Assembly: GCA_028687035.1 (NCBI GenBank)
Contig: JAQUAX010000003.1
Coordinates: 62,001 to 126,000, forward strand
Length of the DNA: 64,000 nt
Direction of reading: 5' to 3'
From: Dechloromonas sp.
Lineage (GTDB): Bacteria; Pseudomonadota; Gammaproteobacteria; Burkholderiales; Rhodocyclaceae
Positions 22,471 through 29,362 of the stretch are shown here, piece by piece. Both the position numbers and the translations under genes were made by a program. The first letter of the stretch is position 1; every line of letters begins with the position of its first letter. The notes below the pieces were generated by a model. The model had not been told where the DNA came from. It saw only the letters and a list, made by a program, of their open reading frames with translations, and did not search any database.

Positions 22471-24756
22471 ATGAACAGATTTGCTGTGAAGGCGACGGTT
22501 GCGTTGCTGGCGGCGGGGTTGGGGGCGAGTGCGGCATGGAGCGCGGAGTCGCTGCAGGACGTGCTGAAGCGTCGAGGCTTGAACCAGCAGGATCTGCTGG
22601 CGGCGGCGAAGACGTACGTGCCGACGGGCAAGCGCGACGAATTCATTGCCTTCAGCTCGGGCGGCCAGTCGGGCCAGATCATTGTGTACGGGATTCCGTC
22701 GATGCGGATTCTGAAGTACATCGGGGTGTTCACCCCGGAACCGTGGCAGGGCTACGGCTTTGACGAAGAATCGAAGGCGGTGCTGGCGCAGGGCGCGATC
22801 GACGGCAAGCCGATCACCTGGGGCGACACGCACCACCCGGCGATCTCGGAAACGCAAGGCAAGTACGACGGCCAGTTCCTGTTCATCAACGACAAGGCGA
22901 ACCCGCGGCTGGCGGTGCTGGACCTGCGGGACTTCGAGACGAAGCAGATCGTGGTCAACCCGATCTACAAGTCGGAACACGGCGGCGCGTTCGTGACGCC
23001 GAACACCGAGTACGTGATCGAAGCGGCGCAATACGCGGCGCCGCTGGAGAACAAGAAGTTCTACCCGCTGGAAGAATTCAACGAGAAATACCGCGGCGGC
23101 GTGACGTACTGGAAGTTTGACCGGAAGGAAGGGCGGATCGACCCGAAGGCGTCGTTCTCGCTGGAACTGCCGCCGTACTCGCAAGACCTGTCGGACGCCG
23201 GCAAGGGCCCGTCGGACGGGTGGTCGTTCACCAACTCGTTCTGTTCGGAACGCTACGTCGGCGGCATCGAGAAGGGCCGTCCGCCGTATGAAGCCGGCTG
23301 CTCGGCGAAGGACACCGACTACCTGCACGTGATCAACTGGAAGAAGGCGGCCGAACTGGTCGCGCAGGGCAAGGCGAAGAAGATCAACGGGCACAACGTG
23401 CTGATGATGGAAACGGCGATCAAGGAAGGCATCCTGTTCCTGATCCCGGAACCGAAGTCGCCGCACGGGGTGGACGTGACGCCGGACGGCAAGATGCTGG
23501 TCGTGTCGGGCAAGCTGGACACGCACGTGTCGGTGTACAGCTTCGAGAAGATCCAGGCGGCGATCAAGGCCGGGAAGTTCGAATCGAAGGACCCGTACGG
23601 CATCCCGGTGATCGGGATGAAGGACGCGCTGCACACGCAGGTGCAACTGGGCCTGGGCCCGCTGCACACGCAATACGACGCGAAGAACTGCGTCGCCTAC
23701 ACGTCGCTGTACGTGGACAGCCAGGTCGCCAAGTGGAACTTCTGCGAAGGCAAGGTGCTGGACAAGATCTCGGTGCACTACAACATCGGTCACCTGATGA
23801 CGATGGAAGGCGACTCGGTTGATCCGAAGGGCCGCTACCTGGTGGCGCTGAACAAGCTGTCGATCGACCGCTTCAACCCGGTCGGCCCGCTGCACCCGCA
23901 GAACCACCAGCTGATCGACATCTCGAACGACAAGATGCAGCTGCTGTACGACATGCCGCTGCCGCTGGGCGAACCGCACTACGTGGTGGCGATCGAAGCG
24001 TCGAAGCTGAAGCCGGGCGTGCGCTACAAGGTCGGCACCAACAGCCGGACGGACAAGCCGCACCCGGGCGCGGTGCGTGCGGGCGAAGAGCGGATCGAGA
24101 AGAAGGGCAACAAGATCACGGTGTATGGCACGCTGATCCGTTCGCACATCACGCCGGAGACGATCGAAGCGGAAGTCGGGGATGAAGTGACGGTGCACCT
24201 GACCAACCTCGAACGGGCGCAGGACGAGACGCACGGCTTCACGGTATCGACGTACAACGTGCATGCGTCGATCGAGCCGGGCAAGACGGTGACGGTGAAG
24301 TTCAAGGCCGACAAGGAAGGCGTGTATCCGTACTACTGCACCGAGTTCTGCTCGGCGCTGCACCTGGAAATGCAGGGTTACCTGCTGGTCAAGCCGAAGG
24401 GCTGGAAGCCGACGAAGACGGAAATGGCGAAGGCGTCCTACACGGAAGCGGACTACAAGGCGACGCTGAAGAAGGTGGCGGATACGCAGGCGGTGATCGA
24501 CTCGGTGGTGGGCTTCATTACCAGCCACAACTTCAAGGACTTCCCGGATGTGGTCAACATGGTCGACGATGCGACGGACCAGTTGAACAAGATCAAGGAA
24601 GCCAAGGCGAAGCATGAAGCGGCGGCTGCGAAGAAGGACTGGGAACAGGCGAACCTGTGGGCCGAGCAGGTCTGGCAGTACCAGGTGAAGGCGGCCGACA
24701 TCGGCCTGCGCGCCAAGACCTACCTCGAGCAGAACGGCGCCAAGAAGGTCAAGTAA
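22471..24756 (+). CDS. nosZ: nitrous oxide reductase, clade II (Sec-dependent), copy 1
   Basis: This 761-residue periplasmic multicopper enzyme reduces N2O to N2. The N-terminus is a Sec signal without twin arginines (MNRFAVKATVALLAAGLGAS), the mark of clade II NosZ. The beta-propeller part has the CuZ ligand pair H121-H122 (GDTHHP) and further conserved His blocks. The C-terminal cupredoxin domain has the CuA motif C623-C627-H631-M634 (CTEFCSALHLEM). A ~115-residue helical tail follows with no CxxCH, unlike the haem-bearing tail of epsilonproteobacterial NosZ. Codons favour GCG, ACG and GAA where neighbours prefer GCC, ACC and GAG. A terminator follows at 24784. Copy 2 at 29363 is nearly identical. 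Confidence 0.98.
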   Translation: MNRFAVKATVALLAAGLGASAAWSAESLQDVLKRRGLNQQDLLAAAKTYVPTGKRDEFIAFSSGGQSGQIIVYGIPSMRILKYIGVFTPEPWQGYGFDEESKAVLAQGAIDGKPITWGDTHHPAISETQGKYDGQFLFINDKANPRLAVLDLRDFETKQIVVNPIYKSEHGGAFVTPNTEYVIEAAQYAAPLENKKFYPLEEFNEKYRGGVTYWKFDRKEGRIDPKASFSLELPPYSQDLSDAGKGPSDGWSFTNSFCSERYVGGIEKGRPPYEAGCSAKDTDYLHVINWKKAAELVAQGKAKKINGHNVLMMETAIKEGILFLIPEPKSPHGVDVTPDGKMLVVSGKLDTHVSVYSFEKIQAAIKAGKFESKDPYGIPVIGMKDALHTQVQLGLGPLHTQYDAKNCVAYTSLYVDSQVAKWNFCEGKVLDKISVHYNIGHLMTMEGDSVDPKGRYLVALNKLSIDRFNPVGPLHPQNHQLIDISNDKMQLLYDMPLPLGEPHYVVAIEASKLKPGVRYKVGTNSRTDKPHPGAVRAGEERIEKKGNKITVYGTLIRSHITPETIEAEVGDEVTVHLTNLERAQDETHGFTVSTYNVHASIEPGKTVTVKFKADKEGVYPYYCTEFCSALHLEMQGYLLVKPKGWKPTKTEMAKASYTEADYKATLKKVADTQAVIDSVVGFITSHNFKDFPDVVNMVDDATDQLNKIKEAKAKHEAAAAKKDWEQANLWAEQVWQYQVKAADIGLRAKTYLEQNGAKKVK
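22480..24752 (+). repeat. 2.27-kb near-identical direct repeat (nosZ body), partner 29372-31644
   Basis: The two nosZ coding regions align without gaps at an offset of 6892 bp. By eye only two internal base differences were found (22500 and 22620, both synonymous), besides codons 2-3 and the stop. Homology stops abruptly at both ends. Confidence 0.9.
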
Positions 24757-24783
24757 TCCTGCCGGATTGACGCAAGCGATGAA

Positions 24784-24813
24784 GGGGGCCAGAGTGATCC
24801 GGCCCCCTTTTTT
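24784..24813 (+). terminator. intrinsic terminator after nosZ copy 1
   Basis: GGGGGCC (24784-24790) pairs with GGCCCCC (24801-24807) and is followed by six T. It ends nosZ1 as a monocistronic unit. Confidence 0.9.
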
Positions 24814-24836
24814 CCATTCCGTCGCCGGATTCGATC

Positions 24837-27404
24837 GTGACGCTTCCCGAGAAACATTTCCTGCCTTTCGCCGGCCTGGCCGGCAGCCTGCTGGCCACCG
24901 TCGTCTGGAGCATCCTGGTGCTCGGCTCGCTGTTCGCCCAGCGCGAGCAGCTCAACCGGACCGCGGCCGAACTGGCCCGCATCGACGCCGTCGCCAACCT
25001 GAAGAAGGACATGGCGATCCGCAAGTGGGCCTCGACGGTGGAGGGGGTTTTCGTCCGCGAGCAGCACCTGCCGCCGATCAATTCGCTGGAACAGGAGGAG
25101 CGCTACATGGCGCTGCGCTCGACCGGCGAGCGCTTCCCGATCGTGTCGGTGACGCCGATGCACCTGCTGCTGGCGATCCAGGGCATGACCAACCAGGAGT
25201 TCGGCAGCCGCGAGCGGCTGACGTCGAACCAGCTGCGCAACATCGACAATGCGCCGGACGAATGGGAGAAACAGGCGCTGGCGGCGCTCAACAAGGGCGC
25301 TTCGATCGTCGCCGAAAACCTGCCGAAGAAGGGATCGCACGGCCTGATGCGGGCGATGATCCCGATGAAGATGGAAGAGGAATGCCTCGAATGCCACCGC
25401 GACACGCTGGTTCCGGTCGGCGGCCTGCGCGGCGGGGCGACCGTGGCGATCGACCTGAACACCTACCGCAGCGCGCAGGAGCCGACCTGGCAGGCGATCC
25501 GCTTCTGGCACGGCGGCATCTGGCTGCTCGGCGTGGCCGCCATCCTGCTGCTGCACCACGTGTCGCACCGGCGCGCTGCGGAACTGCAGCGCCAGGACCA
25601 GCTGCGCCGCGAAAACGAGATGGCCTTCGGCGCGATGGCCGAAGGCGCGGTAATCACCGACGCGTCCGGCACCATCCTGTGGGTCAACGACGCCTTCTGC
25701 CGGATTTCCGGCTACCTCCGGGACGAGGTGATCGGCGCCAATCCGCGCCTGCTGAAATCCGGCGTCCATGACACCGCCTTCTACGCGGCGATGTGGCGCC
25801 AGCTGATCAACGACGGCCACTGGCGCGGCGAGATCTGGAACCGCCGCAAGAACGGCGAGGTGTTCCCGGAGGAAATCTCGATGCAGGCGCTGCGCGGGCC
25901 GAACGGTCGGATCAGGCGCTACATCTCGATCTTTTCCGACATCACCGAGCGCAAGCGCAACGAACGCGAACTCGCCGCCTACCGGGAGCACCTCGAGGAA
26001 CTGGTGCGCCAGCGCACCGAGGAACTGACCGTCGCGCGCGACCAGGCCGAGGCGGCCAACCTCAGCAAGTCGGTGTTCCTGGCCAACATGAGCCACGAAC
26101 TGCGCACGCCGCTGAACGCGGTGATCGGCTTTTCCAAGCTGATGGAGGACGATCCGGCGCTGCCGCCGGACCGCCAGCGCAACCTGAAGATCATCAACCA
26201 CTCGGGGCGCCACCTGCTGACGCTGATCAACGACGTGCTGGAATTGTCGAAGATCGAGTCGGGCAAGATGGAAATGCGGCCGGAAGAGGTCCGGCTGGCC
26301 GAATTGCTCGAGCAGGTCGTCGAGATGGTCCGCCTGCGCGCCGAGGAGAAGGGGCTGGCCCTGCGCCTGGTCGCCGACGCGCTGCCGCCGGCGGTCGAAC
26401 TCGATCCGGGCATGCTGCGCCAGGTGCTGCTGAACCTGCTGTCGAATGCCGTGAAGTTCACGGAACACGGCGAGATCGTCGTCCGGGTCGTTGCGCGGTC
26501 GACCGCCCCGGAACGGGCAAAACTGGATTTCAGCGTGCGCGACACCGGCATCGGCATCGCGCCGGCCGACCACGAGCGCATCTTCGGCTCCTTCGAGCAG
26601 GTCGGCCCGGCCCACCAGGGCGGCACCGGCCTCGGCCTGACGATCAGCCGCAGCTACGTCCGGATGATGGGCGGCGAACTGGCGCTGGATTCGCAGCCCG
26701 GCGCCGGCGCCGATTTCCGTTTCACCATCGATGTCCCGGTCGTCGCCGCGACCCGTCCGGCGGCGGACGGCGCGGCGCGCCTGCGGCTGGAGCGGCCGCT
26801 GACGCTGCTCGTCGTCGACGACAGCCCGGAAGGCCGCCTGCTGCTGCGTTCGCTGCTCGAACCGCTCGGCTTCACGATCGCGGAAGCCGCCAACCTGGCC
26901 GAAACGCGGGACCGGCTGGCCGCCGGGACGATCGACCTGGTGCTGCTCGACTGGTTCCTGCCGGACGGCGAGGGTATCGACCTGGTCCGCCAGCTGCGCG
27001 CGCGGCCGGGATCGCCGGCGCTGGTCATGTTGACCGCGAACGCGCTGGCCGAAAGCCGGGACGAGGCGCTGGCCGCCGGCGTCGACGCCTTCCTCAGCAA
27101 GCCCTTCGCGCCGGCCGAACTGCTCCGCACGCTGGCCGACGTGCTCGGCCTCGCGCTGACGCCGGCCGAGACGCCGCCCGCCGACGGCGACGCGGTCGCC
27201 GACTGGCTCGCCGACCTGGCGCCGGAGGCGCGCGAACGGCTGGTCAGGGCGGCGATTTCACTGAATCCGCAGGAAATCGAGGCGGCGATCGCCGGCATCG
27301 CCGCCGCTTCGCCGGCGCTCGGCGAACGCCTGCGGGCGCTGGCCCGGCAGCGCCGTTACCAGGCGCTATGGGCGATGCTCGACATCGAAGGGAGCGAAAC
27401 ATGA
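24837..27404 (+). CDS. hybrid sensor histidine kinase with a periplasmic c-type haem motif
   Basis: An 855-residue membrane kinase starting with GTG. TM1 spans about residues 8-30 and TM2 about 215-240. The periplasmic domain between them is of the Tll0287/DUF3365 type and carries C183-LE-C186-H187 (EEECLECHRD), a covalent haem c site suited to sensing NO, O2 or redox state. Then come a PAS domain (about 255-365), HisKA with H420 (MSHELRTPLNAVIGFS), HATPase (GTGLGLTISRS) and a receiver with D705 (LVLLDWFLPDGEG). The last ~90 residues may be an Hpt-like helical bundle, though no Hpt His was clear. It overlaps the next kinase gene (ATGA). The position between two nosZ copies suggests control of N2O reduction (inference). 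Confidence 0.9.
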   Translation: MTLPEKHFLPFAGLAGSLLATVVWSILVLGSLFAQREQLNRTAAELARIDAVANLKKDMAIRKWASTVEGVFVREQHLPPINSLEQEERYMALRSTGERFPIVSVTPMHLLLAIQGMTNQEFGSRERLTSNQLRNIDNAPDEWEKQALAALNKGASIVAENLPKKGSHGLMRAMIPMKMEEECLECHRDTLVPVGGLRGGATVAIDLNTYRSAQEPTWQAIRFWHGGIWLLGVAAILLLHHVSHRRAAELQRQDQLRRENEMAFGAMAEGAVITDASGTILWVNDAFCRISGYLRDEVIGANPRLLKSGVHDTAFYAAMWRQLINDGHWRGEIWNRRKNGEVFPEEISMQALRGPNGRIRRYISIFSDITERKRNERELAAYREHLEELVRQRTEELTVARDQAEAANLSKSVFLANMSHELRTPLNAVIGFSKLMEDDPALPPDRQRNLKIINHSGRHLLTLINDVLELSKIESGKMEMRPEEVRLAELLEQVVEMVRLRAEEKGLALRLVADALPPAVELDPGMLRQVLLNLLSNAVKFTEHGEIVVRVVARSTAPERAKLDFSVRDTGIGIAPADHERIFGSFEQVGPAHQGGTGLGLTISRSYVRMMGGELALDSQPGAGADFRFTIDVPVVAATRPAADGAARLRLERPLTLLVVDDSPEGRLLLRSLLEPLGFTIAEAANLAETRDRLAAGTIDLVLLDWFLPDGEGIDLVRQLRARPGSPALVMLTANALAESRDEALAAGVDAFLSKPFAPAELLRTLADVLGLALTPAETPPADGDAVADWLADLAPEARERLVRAAISLNPQEIEAAIAGIAAASPALGERLRALARQRRYQALWAMLDIEGSET

Positions 27405-28531
27405 CGGATCGTTCGCCGGCGCCAGCCGCCGGCATCGAGGTGCTGGTCGTCGACGACACGCCGGCCTCGCTGGAACTGCTCGACGGCCTGCTGTCGCGGG
27501 CCGGCTACGTCGTCCGCGCGGCGCAGGACGCCCGGATGGCGCTGCGCTCGGCGCGCGCGCGGGCGCCGGACCTGATCCTGCTCGACGTCCGGATGCCGGG
27601 CATGGACGGCTACGAACTGTGCCGCCGCCTCAAGGCCGACGCCGCGACCCGCGACGTGCCGGTGATCTTCCTGTCGGCGCTGCGCGAGACCGGCGACATG
27701 GTCAAGGGCTTCGCGCTCGGCGCCGTCGATTACATCGCCAAGCCCTTCCAGGCCGACGAGGTGCTGGCCCGGGTGCGCACCCACGTCGAGCTGTACCGGC
27801 TGCAGACCCGGCTCGAGGAAAGCGTCGAGGCGCGGACCCGGCAACTGCGCCAGTCGGAGGCCGAGCTGCGCGATTCCCAGGAAAGGCTGCGCGAGCTGAC
27901 CGGCTTCCTGCAGACGGTGCGCGAGGACGAACGCACGTCGATCGCGCGCGAACTGCACGACGAACTGGGCCAGGCGCTGACCGCGCTGCGCATCGACCTC
28001 GGCTGGCTGCGCCGGCAGTGCGGCGGGCTCGGCGAAACCGTCCGCACGCGCGCCGACGCCGCCTATGCGCTGGTCGAGCGGACCATCGATTCGCTGCGCC
28101 GCATTTCCGAGGGGCTGCGTCCGGGCATGCTCGACGTGCTCGGGCTGTGCGCCGCGCTGGAGCACCTGGCGACGCAGTTCACCGAGCGTTCCGGGATCGC
28201 CTGCGACTTCTCGGCCGACCGCGACGAGTATCCGCTCGGGCCCGGCGCGTCGATCGCGGTGTTCCGGCTGGTCCAGGAAGCGCTGACCAACGTCGCCCGC
28301 CATGCCGGGGCCGGTCGTGTTACCGTGCGCCTCGACGCGGCGGACGGCGGGCTGCGCCTGGCGATTGCCGACGACGGCCGCGGCTTCGACGCCGCCGCGC
28401 CGCGCAAGGGCTTCGGGCTGCTCGGCATGAACGAACGGGTCGCCGCGCTCGGCGGCCAACTCGACATCGACGGCAGCGCCGGCACGCGCATCGTCGTCAC
28501 CCTGCCGCTGGAAAAGGGAGAAAACACATGA
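27401..28531 (+). CDS. receiver-NarX-type histidine kinase fusion
   Basis: A 376-residue soluble protein. An N-terminal receiver has D62 (LILLDVRMPGMDGYE) and is linked by a coiled coil (about 130-175) to a HisKA_3/HATPase kinase core with H186 (SIARELHDELGQALTALRID) and N- and G-boxes (EALTNVARHAGAG, DDGRGFD, KGFGLLGMNERV). HisKA_3 kinases phosphorylate LuxR-type regulators such as the next gene. It has no TM or sensor domain, so its input is probably phosphotransfer from the upstream haem kinase. Start and stop overlap both neighbours. Confidence 0.9.
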   Translation: MTDRSPAPAAGIEVLVVDDTPASLELLDGLLSRAGYVVRAAQDARMALRSARARAPDLILLDVRMPGMDGYELCRRLKADAATRDVPVIFLSALRETGDMVKGFALGAVDYIAKPFQADEVLARVRTHVELYRLQTRLEESVEARTRQLRQSEAELRDSQERLRELTGFLQTVREDERTSIARELHDELGQALTALRIDLGWLRRQCGGLGETVRTRADAAYALVERTIDSLRRISEGLRPGMLDVLGLCAALEHLATQFTERSGIACDFSADRDEYPLGPGASIAVFRLVQEALTNVARHAGAGRVTVRLDAADGGLRLAIADDGRGFDAAAPRKGFGLLGMNERVAALGGQLDIDGSAGTRIVVTLPLEKGENT

Positions 28532-29184
28532 TCCACATCCTGATCGCCGACGACCACGACATCCTGCGCGCCGGGCTGAAGCACATCCTGGCCGATTCCG
28601 GGGACATCGTCGTCGCCGGCGAGGCCGGCAACGGCATCGAGGCGCTCGGCCTGCTGCGCAGCGGCCAGTGGGACGCGATCGTCCTCGACCTGACGATGCC
28701 CGGGCGCAACGGCATCGAGCTGATCAAGCAGATCAAGAGCGAGTTTCCCAAGCTGCCGATCCTGATCCTCAGCATGCACAAGGAGGACATCTACGCGGTC
28801 CGCGCGCTGAAGGCCGGCGCTTCCGGCTACCTGTGCAAGGACAACGCCGAGGCCCAGCTCGCCGAGGCGATCCGCAAGGTGGTCGGCGGCGGCCTGTTCA
28901 TCAACCAGAGCGTGTCCGAGAAGCTGACGATGGACATCCTGCAGGGACGCCACAACCAGCTGCCGCACAACCGGCTGACCGACCGCGAGTACCAGATCTT
29001 CCTGCTCCTCGTGCAGGGCCTGGGCGTGTCCGAGATCGGGCGCCAGCTCAGCCTCAGCGTCAAGACGGTCAGCACGCACAAGGCCAGCATCCTGGCCAAG
29101 ATGGGGCTGGGCAACACGGCCGAACTGGTCCGCTACGCGATCCAGCACCGCCTGGCCGAGGGCGACGAATCCCTGTCGGCCTAA
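28528..29184 (+). CDS. NarL/FixJ-family response regulator
   Basis: A 218-residue regulator with receiver D54 (AIVLDLTMPGRNG) and a C-terminal LuxR helix-turn-helix (LTDREYQIFLLLVQGLGVSE, VKTVSTHKASILAKMGL). It is the output of the three-gene phosphorelay and overlaps the kinase gene (ATGA). It lies 178 bp upstream of nosZ2 in the same direction. An inverted repeat at 29237-29250, about -47 from the predicted nosZ2 start, is a candidate site. Confidence 0.93.
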   Translation: MIHILIADDHDILRAGLKHILADSGDIVVAGEAGNGIEALGLLRSGQWDAIVLDLTMPGRNGIELIKQIKSEFPKLPILILSMHKEDIYAVRALKAGASGYLCKDNAEAQLAEAIRKVVGGGLFINQSVSEKLTMDILQGRHNQLPHNRLTDREYQIFLLLVQGLGVSEIGRQLSLSVKTVSTHKASILAKMGLGNTAELVRYAIQHRLAEGDESLSA

Positions 29185-29187
29185 GCC

Positions 29188-29217
29188 GGCGGGACTAGGA
29201 CTTTTCCTAGTCCCGCC
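29188..29217 (+). terminator. 13-bp perfect hairpin after the response regulator
   Basis: GGCGGGACTAGGA-CTTT-TCCTAGTCCCGCC is a perfect 13-bp stem with a 4-nt loop starting 4 bp after the stop codon. There is no T-tract, so it may be a factor-assisted terminator or a 3'-end stabiliser. Confidence 0.6.
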
Positions 29218-29236
29218 CTCCCGTTCTCCCAGGGGG

Positions 29237-29250
29237 CGAATCAGGATTCG
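29237..29250. promoter_or_regulatory. inverted repeat upstream of nosZ2, candidate response regulator site
   Basis: CGAATC-AG-GATTCG has 6-bp perfect arms. It occupies the place where nosZ1 has its FNR-like box. I see no FNR-like box here. Confidence 0.4.
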
Positions 29251-29284
29251 TCACCTGCCGGCGCCCGGCCGGGAAAAGCAGAAT

Positions 29285-29301
29285 TGCGACAAATTGCCGC
29301 A
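29285..29301. promoter_or_regulatory. 17-bp palindrome before nosZ2 (same element as at 22406)
   Basis: TGCGACAAATTGCCGCA directly follows CAGAAT (29279-29284), a likely -10. It matches the nosZ1 element in 15 of 17 bases; the two changes lie at symmetric positions. Confidence 0.55.
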
Positions 29302-29362
29302 GCCACGACATGGCTCGCTTGGCGATTGGGGGCAAGAAGCAATTCTTTTTGGGAGAACGAAA

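Noticed and set aside
22375..24615. Long open frame antisense to nosZ1 (and the same at 29207-31507)
   Set aside because: It is a shadow of the GC-rich coding strand: Arg/Val/His-rich with no domain, no ribosome-binding site, and repeated only because nosZ is repeated.
22500..24756. Haem c domain in the NosZ C-terminal tail, as in epsilonproteobacterial NosZ
   Set aside because: There is no CxxCH after the CuA motif; the tail is helical and lacks cysteine.
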